Source of the DNA: Desulfuromonadaceae bacterium UBA5613 | Lineage (GTDB): Bacteria > Desulfobacterota > Desulfuromonadia > Desulfuromonadales > UBA2197 | DNA length: 13,984 nucleotides | NCBI GenBank assembly: GCA_002424625.1 | Contig: DIKR01000070.1 | Location: 1-13,984, forward strand | Direction of reading: 5' to 3' | Shown: one piece after another, positions 1-6,694 of the stretch | Position numbering within the stretch: the stretch's first letter is position 1 | Layout: the number at the start of each line of letters is the position of its first letter | Notes under the pieces: generated by a model | What the model was told of the DNA's origin: nothing | The model's input: only the letters and a program-made list of their open reading frames with translations | The model's database searches: none | Position numbers and translations under genes: made by a program

Positions 1-267
1 ACCAACTAGCTAATGGGCCGCGGACTCATCTAGCGACAGGAGCATATACAGAGGCCCCCTTTTCCCGCGCTCCCCGAAGAGACCGTGGGCTTATTCGGTA
101 TTAGCACCCCTTTCGAAGTGTTATCCCGAATCGCCAGGCAGATTATCCACGTGTTACTCACCCGTGCGCCACTTTCATGAAGAGCAAGCTCCTCAATCAC
201 GTTCGACTTGCATGTGTTAAGCACGCCGCCAGCGTTCGTTCTGAGCCAGGATCAAACTCTCCAGTTT
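1..267 (-). rRNA. rrs: 16S ribosomal RNA, 5' end (partial)
   Basis: The minus strand carries the universal 16S start: the AGAGTTTGATCCTGGCTCAG site lies at 241-260, and the mature 5' end is placed at 267 by alignment with the E. coli start (AAATTGAAGAGTTTG; here AAACTGGAGAGTTTG). About 267 bases of the gene, including the V1 and V2 regions, are inside the window, and the rest runs off the left edge. The following bases (GAACGAACGCTGGCGGCGTG and CTTAACACATGCAAGTCGAA) are typical of Desulfuromonadia and other Deltaproteobacteria; this lineage call is recognition from memory, not an alignment. The gene is the first of an rRNA operon transcribed from the promoter at 406-434 and lies directly downstream of tyrS on the same strand. 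Confidence 0.97.
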
Positions 268-346
268 TATATAACTGAAAACGTTTTATTCTGTTCATTC
301 ACTGCTGACTTACTTCTTTCAAATCTTCTGTGCGTCTGCTATTCAG

Positions 347-360
347 TTTTCAAAGACCAG
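347..360 (-). promoter_or_regulatory. boxA-like antitermination element in the rRNA leader
   Basis: The minus-strand leader contains CTGGTCTTTGAAAA, close to the boxA element (TGCTCTTTAACA in E. coli) that recruits the Nus antitermination complex to rRNA transcripts. It lies about 40 bases after the predicted start site and about 80 bases before the 16S 5' end, which is the expected place. A small hairpin with CCC-GAAA-GGG lies just upstream at 375-384. The assignment rests on sequence similarity and position only. Confidence 0.6.
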
Positions 361-405
361 CTCTGCCCGGCGCCCCCTTTCGGGTTTGCCTTGCAACGGA
401 GTCGG

Positions 406-434
406 AATATACTGATCGACCCGCCGACTGTCAA
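406..434 (-). promoter_or_regulatory. rRNA operon promoter, near-consensus sigma-70
   Basis: On the minus strand the -35 box TTGACA (434-429) and the -10 box TATATT (411-406) are separated by exactly 17 bases. The start site would fall near 400, about 130 bases before the mature 16S end. The -35 box begins 9 bases beyond the tyrS stop codon. Bases just after the -10 (CCGACTCCG) form a GC-rich discriminator, a feature known from stringently controlled rRNA promoters. Only one promoter of this quality is visible in the gap. Confidence 0.85.
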
Positions 435-443
435 GCACTTATT

Positions 444-1670
444 TTATTTATTTTCAGCAAAGACGATTTTTACAAATTTGCGCTTCCCGGCCTGGATAAT
501 AAACTCGCCGACCGGGGGGATTTCAAGGTCAGCACTGCCGACCTTTTCACCATTTAACTTCACTGCGCCTTGCTGGATCAACCGCCGTCCTTCGCCATTC
601 GAAGCCAAAGTGCCACTGGCGCTGAGCAGGGTACAGATCCAGACCGGTTCCGTTGAAGCAAGATGATAGACCGGGATATCGTCGGGCACCTCTTTCTGCT
701 TGAACTGTTGAACAAACTCTTCTTCAGCACGCACAGCTGCCGCCGATCCGTGAAAGCGGGCAACGATCTCGCGGGCCAGAGACTTCTTGCTCTCCATGGG
801 ATGAGCGCCGCCCTGCTGATTTTCAACGCCGGCGCGGACCTGTTGCAAGCCGGTGAGGTCAACATTGGAGAGGAGTTCATAGTAACGGAGCATCAAGGTG
901 TCACTGATACTCATGAGTTTGCCGTAGATCTCTTTCGGCGACTCAGTGATTCCGATGTAGTTCCCCAGCGATTTGCTCATCTTGTTGACGCCGTCCAACC
1001 CTTCAAGGAGGGGCATGGTCAGAATATCCTGGGGACGCTGTCCCATCTGCTTCTGCAGTTCGCGCCCGACAAGGAGATTGAACTTCTGGTCAGTGCCACC
1101 GAGTTCGACATCAGCATGCAGCGCCACCGAATCGTAACCCTGGACCAGCGGATACAGGAACTCATGGATGGCAATCGGCTGCTGGCCGGCAAAACGCTTG
1201 TGAAAGTCGTCCCGTTCCAGCATCCGCGCCACCGTATGGCGGGCAGCCAGACCGATGAGATCGGCGGCCGACATCGGCCCGAACCATTCACTGTTAAAAA
1301 CGACCTTTGTCTTCTCCGGATCAAGGATTTTGAAGACCTGCTCACGATACGTCTCGGCATTTTGCAACAACTGCTCGCGAGTCATCGGCTTGCGCGTTTC
1401 ATTCTTGCCGGTCGGGTCGCCGATCATCCCGGTAAAGTCACCGATCAGAAAGAGTATCTGATGACCGAGATCCTGGAAGTGCTTGAGCTTCTGAATCAGA
1501 ACGGTGTGACCGAGATGGAGATCCGGGGCAGTCGGATCGAAACCGGCCTTGATCCGCAACGGAATCCCAGCCTTCTCAGCCGTGCGCAGTTTCTCGGCCA
1601 ACTCCGTCTCTACCAGAACCTCGACCGCACCGCGGCGGATAATCGCTAATTGTTCTTCGACACTGGTCAT
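444..1670 (-). CDS. tyrS: Tyrosyl-tRNA synthetase
   Basis: This cytoplasmic class I aminoacyl-tRNA synthetase charges tRNA-Tyr with tyrosine using ATP. The 408-residue protein has the HIGH-type motif HLGHT at residues 52-56, the second ATP-binding motif KMSKS at 230-234, the tyrosine-pocket segment around GGTDQKFNLL (191-200), and a C-terminal S4-like RNA-binding domain from about residue 345 (RRLIQQGAVKLNGEKV). Length and motif layout fit the TyrRS group sometimes called TyrZ. Translation starts at ATG 1670; a GGA lies 7 bases before it and a stronger GGGGAGAG slightly farther upstream. ymdB ends 46 bases upstream, so tyrS is probably co-transcribed with rny and ymdB. The stop codon is only 9 bases from the -35 box of the rRNA promoter and no terminator separates them, so read-through into the rRNA operon is expected. 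Confidence 0.97.
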   Translation of the reverse strand: MTSVEEQLAIIRRGAVEVLVETELAEKLRTAEKAGIPLRIKAGFDPTAPDLHLGHTVLIQKLKHFQDLGHQILFLIGDFTGMIGDPTGKNETRKPMTREQLLQNAETYREQVFKILDPEKTKVVFNSEWFGPMSAADLIGLAARHTVARMLERDDFHKRFAGQQPIAIHEFLYPLVQGYDSVALHADVELGGTDQKFNLLVGRELQKQMGQRPQDILTMPLLEGLDGVNKMSKSLGNYIGITESPKEIYGKLMSISDTLMLRYYELLSNVDLTGLQQVRAGVENQQGGAHPMESKKSLAREIVARFHGSAAAVRAEEEFVQQFKQKEVPDDIPVYHLASTEPVWICTLLSASGTLASNGEGRRLIQQGAVKLNGEKVGSADLEIPPVGEFIIQAGKRKFVKIVFAENK

Positions 1671-1716
1671 AATCGTCCATTTCTCTCCCCGCTAGATAGA
1701 GCGGGCAAAAGATCAA

Positions 1717-2499
1717 TTAATCAATCGCCACCTGAATACGTTCAATTGCCTGAGCCTTACCGCTTGCTTCATCGATGGTCACTAATGCCGCACAAAGCCA
1801 GGGATCTTTCTTCGCCACTTCAAAACGGATCGGCAACTGGGTCAGAAAGCGTTCGATCGCTTCCTCTTTGCGGATGCCGATGACCGAATCACGGCTGCCG
1901 GTCATGCCGACATCGGTCAGATAAGCCGTGCCACCGGGAAGGATCCGTTCGTCGGCGGTCTGCACATGCGTGTGAGTGCCGACCATCGCCGTAACACGGC
2001 CATCAAGGTAATGGCCGAGGGAGATCTTTTCACTCGTTGTCTCGGCGTGGAAATCGACAAAGATGATCTTGGTTTGCACGCTGATCTCATCAACGAGCGC
2101 ATCCGCCGCCCGAAAAGGACAGTCGAGATTATTCATGAAGGCACGGCCTTCGAGATTGATCACGCCGATCTTGACCCCACCCGCCGTTTTGAAGACCCCG
2201 CCCCCCTTCCCCGGCAGTCCTTGGGGGTAATTCGCCGGGCGCAATAATCTCGGTTCTTTTTCGAAAAGGCCGAAGACCTCTTTTTTATCCCAGATATGAT
2301 TGCCGGAGGTGATGACGTCGACGCCGGCAGCAAAGATCTCCCGCGCTACTTCCGCAGTCAGGCCGAAACCGGCTGCGGCATTTTCGCCATTAGCAATGAC
2401 CAGATCAACACAATGGCGATCGACCAAGCGTCCAAGAGCATGAGTCAGGGCATAACGCCCTGGGCGGCCAACAATATCACCAACAAAGAGAAGCTTCAA
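1717..2499 (-). CDS. ymdB: YmdB-family metallophosphoesterase
   Basis: A 260-residue calcineurin-like metallophosphoesterase of the YmdB family. In Bacillus subtilis, YmdB hydrolyses 2',3'-cyclic nucleotides and affects biofilm and motility decisions. Metal-binding motifs are all present: GDIVGRPGR with D8, GEN at 38-40, GNH at 66-68, DFHAE with H151, and GTHTH with H176 and H178. The start is TTG at 2499, preceded by AGGAG (2510-2506) with 6 bases of spacing; no ATG gives a better N-terminus, since the family begins directly with the MK(L/V)LFVGD strand. That ribosome-binding site overlaps the TAG stop of rny (2511-2509), so the two genes are almost certainly translationally coupled. The rny-ymdB pairing is well known in other bacteria. 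Whether the enzyme has the Bacillus role here is inference. Confidence 0.93.
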   Translation of the reverse strand: MKLLFVGDIVGRPGRYALTHALGRLVDRHCVDLVIANGENAAAGFGLTAEVAREIFAAGVDVITSGNHIWDKKEVFGLFEKEPRLLRPANYPQGLPGKGGGVFKTAGGVKIGVINLEGRAFMNNLDCPFRAADALVDEISVQTKIIFVDFHAETTSEKISLGHYLDGRVTAMVGTHTHVQTADERILPGGTAYLTDVGMTGSRDSVIGIRKEEAIERFLTQLPIRFEVAKKDPWLCAALVTIDEASGKAQAIERIQVAID

Positions 2500-2508
2500 T
2501 CGTCGCTC

Positions 2509-4077
2509 CTACTTCGCAAATTCAGTGGCGCGAGTTTCACGGATGACATTGACTTTAATCTGACCGGGATAGGTCATTTCATTTTCAATTTTGCGGGCAA
2601 CGTCTTTGGCAAGGAGAAACGACTGCTCGTCAGAGATCTGCTCACTTGAAACCATGATGCGAATCTCGCGGCCGGCCTGAATCGCATAGCAACTCGTCAC
2701 GCCGGTGAAGGAAGTACCGATACGCTCAAGCTCTTCCAGGCGTTTGACATAAGTCTCCAGCATTTCACGCCGGGCACCAGGACGGGCCCCGGAGAGAGCA
2801 TCTCCGGCCTGGACAAGGATCGCCAGGATCGACTCGGGCTTTTCATCTTCGTGATGAGCGGCAATGGCATGGACGATTTGCGGGCTCTCGCCGTATTTGC
2901 GGGCGATATCAGCGCCGATCACGGCATGCGACCCTTCAATTTCATGGTCGACCGCCTTACCGAGATCATGCAACAAGCCGGCACGCTTTGCCTGCTTGAC
3001 ATTGAGCCCCAACTCCGACGCCATGATGCCACAGAGGAAGGCTACTTCCAGAGAGTGCTGCAGGACATTCTGGCCATAGGAAGTTCGGAACTTGAGGCGA
3101 CCGAGGGTCTTGATAATCTCCGGATGGATACCATGAACACCGACGTCAAAGGTCGCCTGTTCGCCGGCTTCACGAATGGTGTTGTCGACGTCGATCGTCG
3201 CCTTTTGTACCACTTCCTCAATCCGGGCCGGGTGAATGCGACCATCGGCGATGAGCCGTTCAAGGGAAAGGCGGGCAACTTCACGGCGCACTGGATTGAA
3301 ACCGGAGATAATCACCGCTTCCGGGGTGTCATCGATAATCAGATCAATGCCCGTCGCTGCTTCGATAGCGCGGATGTTCCGCCCTTCGCGGCCGATGATT
3401 CGGCCCTTCATTTCATCGGTCGGCAGCGGCACGACGCTGACGGTTTTCTCGGCGACATATTCACCGGCATAGCGCTGAATTGCCAGAGCGAGAATTTCCT
3501 TGGCTTTTTTATCGGCACTCTCGCGCGCCTCGTCTTCGATGAGCTTGATCTTTTTTGCCGCATCGTGCCGGGCTTCGCTCTCCATCGACTCAATCAGCCT
3601 CTGCTTGGCTTCCTCCGCACTCAAACCGGCGATTTCTTCCAATTTCCGGGATTGTTCGGCAACAAGTTGAGTGATCTCCTTTTCGCGGCTGCGCACCTGC
3701 TCTTCAAATTGCGCAATCTGCTTCTCCTTCTTGCCAAACTCTTCGTCACGCTGATCCTGGAGGGCGCCCTTGCGATCAAGATTCTCCTCTTTCTGCTGCA
3801 GACGCTTCTCCTGCCCCGTGATCTCTTTACGCAGTTCACGGGATTCCTTTTCCCATTCCGCCTTGGCTTCCAGCACAACATCCTTGACGGTGATGTCGGC
3901 CTCTTTCACCAATAATTCCGCTTTTTGGCGAGCTCCTTCGAGGAGCATCTTCGCTTCACTCTCAGCATTTGCGAGATGTGCACCCGCGAATCGACGCCAA
4001 ACAAGTGAGCCGATAGCAACGCCAACAGCCAGCGCCCCGACAACAATAAGTATTATATATGCGAGTTCTATCTTCAA
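2509..4077 (-). CDS. rny: Ribonuclease Y
   Basis: RNase Y is a membrane-anchored endoribonuclease that starts mRNA decay. From the chosen start the protein has 522 residues, close to the roughly 520 of B. subtilis Rny. It has an N-terminal transmembrane helix (about 5-27), a long charged coiled coil (about 35-195), a KH RNA-binding domain (GRIIGREGRN at 225-234), and an HD domain with LLHDLGK (HD at 370-371) followed by an AAHHEDE segment. The open frame extends to 4095, but TTG 4077 is preferred because AGGAGG lies 6 bases before it; the longer version would translate that ribosome-binding site. ymdB follows with its start signal overlapping this stop codon. A 7-bp hairpin precedes the gene at 4106-4124. 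RNase Y in place of an RNase E-led system is usual for Firmicutes and also found in Deltaproteobacteria. Confidence 0.96.
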   Translation of the reverse strand: MKIELAYIILIVVGALAVGVAIGSLVWRRFAGAHLANAESEAKMLLEGARQKAELLVKEADITVKDVVLEAKAEWEKESRELRKEITGQEKRLQQKEENLDRKGALQDQRDEEFGKKEKQIAQFEEQVRSREKEITQLVAEQSRKLEEIAGLSAEEAKQRLIESMESEARHDAAKKIKLIEDEARESADKKAKEILALAIQRYAGEYVAEKTVSVVPLPTDEMKGRIIGREGRNIRAIEAATGIDLIIDDTPEAVIISGFNPVRREVARLSLERLIADGRIHPARIEEVVQKATIDVDNTIREAGEQATFDVGVHGIHPEIIKTLGRLKFRTSYGQNVLQHSLEVAFLCGIMASELGLNVKQAKRAGLLHDLGKAVDHEIEGSHAVIGADIARKYGESPQIVHAIAAHHEDEKPESILAILVQAGDALSGARPGARREMLETYVKRLEELERIGTSFTGVTSCYAIQAGREIRIMVSSEQISDEQSFLLAKDVARKIENEMTYPGQIKVNVIRETRATEFAK

Positions 4078-4083
4078 AGCGTG

Positions 4084-4089
4084 CCTCCT
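4084..4089 (-). promoter_or_regulatory. Ribosome-binding site that fixes the rny start
   Basis: AGGAGG on the minus strand (4089-4084) is followed by CACGCT and then TTG at 4077. This full-strength site decides for the 522-residue RNase Y starting with a TTG codon, as against the six-residue-longer frame starting at 4095. Confidence 0.85.
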
Positions 4090-4105
4090 CAGCAAGCTGT
4101 TAATA

Positions 4106-4124
4106 CGGCGTCCAAGCGACGCCG
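4106..4124 (-). other. Hairpin between the cyclo-ligase gene and rny
   Basis: The minus strand reads CGGCGTC, loop GCTTG, GACGCCG: a perfect 7-bp, GC-rich stem. It begins a few bases after the cyclo-ligase stop codon and ends 16 bases before the rny ribosome-binding site. It is followed by TATTAACAG, not a U-run, so it does not look like an efficient intrinsic terminator. A processing or mRNA-stability element is possible; no function is shown. Confidence 0.5.
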
Positions 4125-4128
4125 CAGG

Positions 4129-4680
4129 TTACGTGGACAGGATCTTTCTTTCGGTCACAACGATATCGACAGGAATATCATGCTTCTCACGCGGCAAAGA
4201 AGCAACAACTTGAAAATCATAGGCCAGACCCACTAAAGTTGGTCGGTCCTCTGCGGCCAAAGCACGGTCATAGCAGCCCAGACCGTAGCCGAGACGAATT
4301 CCTTGTTTATCAAAGGCCACCCCTGGCAGAACGAGCAGGTCAATCTTTGACAACGGCAACGCCTCACCCGAGCTCGGCTCATAAATACCGAAACGACTCG
4401 CCACCAGTGACTCCAGAGTCTCAACAGCAACGAACTCCAGAGTGGTGCCAACAGTGCGGGGATAAAGGACGCATTTGCCCGCTTCAACCGCGGCGGCAAA
4501 GATGCCGGAGGTTACAACCTCGGAACGAATCGAGCAGTAAAGAGCCAGGGTCGAGGCAGCGGCGTAAACAGCACTGGCCAGAAATTCCGCCGCGATCGCC
4601 TGACTCAGAGAGGCAATCTCCAGCGGCGACAAGGCATCGCGCCGGCTTAGTATTCTTTTTCTGATGGCGTTCTTGGGCAT
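4129..4680 (-). CDS. 5-formyltetrahydrofolate cyclo-ligase (methenyl-THF synthetase)
   Basis: This cytoplasmic enzyme of folate one-carbon metabolism uses ATP to convert 5-formyl-THF to 5,10-methenyl-THF, clearing a dead-end folate. From ATG 4680 the protein has 183 residues, near the 182 of E. coli YgfA. Family marks include the basic N-terminal helix (KNAIRKRILSRRDAL), the LLVLPGVAFDKQGIRLGYG segment, and the ATP-site motif GYGLGCYDR (about 131-139), in which a cysteine replaces the first tyrosine of the usual GxGxGYYDR. The frame could start six codons earlier at TTG 4698, but ATG 4680 fits the family length better. Neither start has a clear ribosome-binding site. The gene lies downstream of zapA and the 6S RNA gene, the same order as zapA-ssrS-ygfA in E. 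coli; it may be translated from a transcript that runs through 6S RNA. Confidence 0.93.
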   Translation of the reverse strand: MPKNAIRKRILSRRDALSPLEIASLSQAIAAEFLASAVYAAASTLALYCSIRSEVVTSGIFAAAVEAGKCVLYPRTVGTTLEFVAVETLESLVASRFGIYEPSSGEALPLSKIDLLVLPGVAFDKQGIRLGYGLGCYDRALAAEDRPTLVGLAYDFQVVASLPREKHDIPVDIVVTERKILST

Positions 4681-4747
4681 GTCAGATAACCACTTCAACG
4701 AGGCGGTCTCTGCTTGCGGGGGAGAGATAGAGGGGCGGGGAGATGAA

Positions 4748-4925
4748 GATCAGGCAATATCGCAGGTTAAAACTTTACCGGCTTATCATTGTCCGCAGCT
4801 AAGGCATCCACTTGTACGGAGTGATCTCGTGATCGACTCTCCAAATGCGTGCCCCTGTCGGCCCTGCTGGGCAAATTTGGCACCAACTGCGTTGTCCTGA
4901 AAAATATATATTGCAATACCTGATC
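4748..4925 (-). ncRNA. ssrS: 6S RNA
   Basis: 6S RNA binds sigma-70 RNA polymerase by mimicking an open promoter and down-regulates transcription in stationary phase. Position is the first argument: in many proteobacteria the gene lies between zapA and the 5-formyl-THF cyclo-ligase gene, exactly as here. Structure is the second. A closing stem pairs GATCAGG...CAATAT (4925-4908, with a 5-base bulge) with ATATTGCCTGATC (4760-4748). Inside it, CGCAGTTGGTG (4891-4881) and GCCTTAGCTGCGG (4805-4793) can pair, and they resemble E. coli 6S (GCGGUUGGUG and GCCUUAAAACUGCGAC). The terminal arm pairs CCAAAT with ATTTGG around TGCCC/GGGCA. About 178 bases is the usual length. The ends are set by the stem and are approximate; a weak -10-like TAAGAT at 4928-4923 would start the RNA nearer 4917. 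No intrinsic terminator follows. Confidence 0.8.
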
Positions 4926-4994
4926 TTACATGCGCGCAAATGCGCTGGTTCCTATGCCGATCTATCTAAAAAATCCCTTTGCAGAGACTCATAT

Positions 4995-5294
4995 CTACTT
5001 TGTATCCGTAACTTGTCCCAGTTCACCTTCGAGACTTTGCGCCAAACGATTTATCCGCGCCAGTAACTCCTGCTCTTCTCCCTGCCGAGCTGACTGCAAC
5101 TGCAAATGAGCTTGAGCAACATTGAGAAAGGCGAGAAGAGCCACATTCAGAGAATCGGCAACGCGATTGGTCATTACAACCTCAGCAATCGCCTGATTGA
5201 CAAAATCAGCAACCCGTCGCACCTCATCTTCCGACGAATCACTGCGCAGAATGAAACTTTGCCCGTAGATGGTGACAGGGATCGATTTTTTCAC
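4995..5294 (-). CDS. zapA: Cell division protein ZapA
   Basis: ZapA binds FtsZ and promotes bundling of protofilaments in the Z ring. The 99-residue protein begins with the family pattern (KKSIPVTIYGQSFILRSDSS), continues with the VRRVADFVNQAI helix and the NVALLAFLNVAQAHLQL helix, and ends in a coiled coil (about 68-95), matching the ZapA N-terminal globular domain plus C-terminal tetramerising helix. The start is GTG 5294, whose last bases overlap the TGA stop of the ZapB-like gene in a GTGA arrangement, a strong sign of translational coupling. The 6S RNA gene follows about 70 bases downstream. Confidence 0.92.
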   Translation of the reverse strand: MKKSIPVTIYGQSFILRSDSSEDEVRRVADFVNQAIAEVVMTNRVADSLNVALLAFLNVAQAHLQLQSARQGEEQELLARINRLAQSLEGELGQVTDTK

Positions 5295-5482
5295 GGTGAT
5301 TCTTCGTCAATCTTGGCAAAACGCGACAAGATTCGATCAAGTTCCTCACGCATAAACTGTCGTTCCCGGAGCAAGTCGTCCCGCTCACCAACTAAAGAGC
5401 GATTCTCAACTTTCAGCTTCTTATAGGCATCGACAAGTTCTTCAAAGCGGGATTCTAAACGCTGAATTGCAACGGTGAACAT
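5291..5482 (-). CDS. Small coiled-coil protein, ZapB-like
   Basis: This 63-residue protein is almost wholly a predicted coiled coil: after a short start it has heptad-like leucine spacing and charged residues throughout (RLESRFEELVDAYKKLKVEN, then RERQFMREELDRIL). Its size, all-helical composition and direct coupling to zapA (GTGA overlap) fit the ZapB/DUF904 family, which joins ZapA at the Z ring. ATG 5482 has a GGGAG site 8 bases upstream (GGGAGATGAAAT before the ATG). The assignment is by composition and context; coiled coils resemble one another easily, so the family name should be taken as likely and not certain. ftsY ends 63 bases upstream; that gap contains a run of eight C/G bases (near 5523) but no terminator. 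Confidence 0.75.
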   Translation of the reverse strand: MFTVAIQRLESRFEELVDAYKKLKVENRSLVGERDDLLRERQFMREELDRILSRFAKIDEESP

Positions 5483-5545
5483 ATTTCATCTCCCACTTAC
5501 ATTGATGAAGATAACGCAAAAGCCCCCCCCGGAGTCAAGAAGTAA

Positions 5546-6469
5546 TCACTCTGAGGCAAAGATCGCTTCGACAAACTCATCGGCAACAAAGGGACGTAAA
5601 TCCTCCACCCCCTCGCCGATGCCGATATAGCGTACCGGCAACCCGAGTTCGCTGCTTATCGCAATGACGATTCCACCGCGCGCAGTGCCGTCGAGCTTGG
5701 TCAAGATCACCCCGTCAACAGCGACCGCATCGCGAAAGAGTCGCGCCTGATTCAAAGCATTCTGCCCGGTCGCCGCATCGAGAATGAGCAGGGTTTCGTG
5801 CGGAGCGCCGTCGATCTCCCGAGCGAGAATCCGCCGGATCTTCTTAAGCTCCTCCATGAGGTGGACCTTGGTATGTAAACGTCCGGCCGTATCGAAGATG
5901 AGAATATCCTGCTTGCGGGCGACGGCGGCACGTGCGGCGTCAAAGGCCACCGCCGCGGGGTCAGCCCCTTCGGCGTGACGAATAACGTCGACACCGGCCC
6001 GCTCCCCCCAGATCGCCAATTGCTCGGCTGCTGCGGCGCGGAAAGTATCGCCGGCACCCAGAGTCACTTTGCGCCCCGCCTGCAAATACCGGTGGGCGAG
6101 CTTACCGATTGTCGTCGTCTTGCCGACCCCGTTCACCCCGACGACCATAATCACGTGCGGCCCACCTGGGGTGCTGACCTGCAAATTCTCCTCGACCTGT
6201 TGGAGGCGGGCACGGATGGTCTCGCGAATCACCTCCTTGACCGCAGTGGCATCCTTGAGCGCACCGGCGCGACGCCGCGTTTCCAAAGCGGTCATAATCT
6301 CCGTTGTCATCTTCATCCCGACATCGGCACCAATGAGGATTTCCTCGATCTCTTCCAGCAATTCCGCATCGATCTGGTTCCGCCCGAACAGAAGTGCATC
6401 CATCCGCCCGAGAACAGCATTACGGGTCTTGGCCAAGCCATTCTTGATTTTATCGAAAAGACCAAACAT
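5546..6469 (-). CDS. ftsY: Signal recognition particle receptor FtsY
   Basis: FtsY is the membrane-associated SRP receptor GTPase that docks ribosomes carrying membrane proteins at the translocon. From ATG 6469 it has 307 residues and consists of the NG domain only. The N domain covers about 1-95. The G domain has the P-loop GVNGVGKTTT (about 111-120), GDTFRAAAAEQL, DTAGR, TKLDGTARGG and the closing GIGEGVEDLRPF segment. The long acidic A domain of E. coli FtsY is absent, as in many other bacteria; MFGLFDKIKNGLAKTR is an amphipathic membrane-binding start. A TTG at 6478 in frame is less likely, because GGAAAG lies too close to it but about 9 bases from the ATG. The small membrane protein gene ends 5 bases upstream, so the genes are tightly linked. 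Confidence 0.96.
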   Translation of the reverse strand: MFGLFDKIKNGLAKTRNAVLGRMDALLFGRNQIDAELLEEIEEILIGADVGMKMTTEIMTALETRRRAGALKDATAVKEVIRETIRARLQQVEENLQVSTPGGPHVIMVVGVNGVGKTTTIGKLAHRYLQAGRKVTLGAGDTFRAAAAEQLAIWGERAGVDVIRHAEGADPAAVAFDAARAAVARKQDILIFDTAGRLHTKVHLMEELKKIRRILAREIDGAPHETLLILDAATGQNALNQARLFRDAVAVDGVILTKLDGTARGGIVIAISSELGLPVRYIGIGEGVEDLRPFVADEFVEAIFASE

Positions 6470-6474
6470 AGCGA

Positions 6475-6684
6475 TCAACTTTCCAGGTCAGGAGGAGAAA
6501 CAACTCTTTTACTCTCGCACTGATGCCGCCGCACGAGAATAAAGAGCAAAGGCCCGGCGATTAAACCGGTGACAAGCAGATAAATAAGGATCAGAGCATA
6601 CATGGTCGCCGACGCGGCGGGGATGCCCATCGCCACCAGTAAAGCTGCAAACTGCTCGATGATTCGGGTCAGAGTAGCCATCAT
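6475..6684 (-). CDS. Small membrane protein of unknown function
   Basis: A 69-residue hydrophobic protein starting at ATG 6684 (a second ATG follows directly at 6681). It has a moderately hydrophobic amphipathic segment (about 8-24, IIEQFAALLVAMGIPAA), a strong transmembrane helix (about 28-52, MYALILIYLLVTGLIAGPLLFILV), then a basic stretch (RRHQCESKR) and a short polar tail, suggesting a cytoplasmic C-terminus. The open frame runs farther upstream to 6819, but that part overlaps the roadblock gene and looks like a shadow. A weak GGCGGTG precedes the start by 3 bases. It lies 10 bases after the roadblock gene and 5 before ftsY. I do not recognise the family. The tight packing suggests a real gene, translated with its neighbours. 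Confidence 0.65.
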   Translation of the reverse strand: MMATLTRIIEQFAALLVAMGIPAASATMYALILIYLLVTGLIAGPLLFILVRRHQCESKRVVSPPDLES

Positions 6685-6694
6685 CGCACCGCCG

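Noticed and set aside
208..666. Plus-strand frame of 152 codons over the 16S start and the tyrS end
   Set aside because: It covers rRNA, its promoter and antisense tyrS sequence; no ribosome-binding site and no protein-like pattern.
663..1649. Long plus-strand frame (328 codons) opposite tyrS
   Set aside because: It is an antisense shadow of a well-supported tyrS; long antisense frames are common opposite GC-rich genes.
2851..3915. Plus-strand frame of 354 codons opposite rny
   Set aside because: It is a mirror of the RNase Y coiled coil and KH domain, and its own start lacks a good ribosome-binding site.
4664..5066. Plus-strand frames of 73-78 codons over the zapA to cyclo-ligase gap
   Set aside because: They lie antisense to the 6S RNA gene and have no coding character.
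5483..5545. Possible terminator between ftsY and the ZapB-like gene
   Set aside because: The gap has an eight-base C run but no stem able to form a hairpin, so transcription probably continues.
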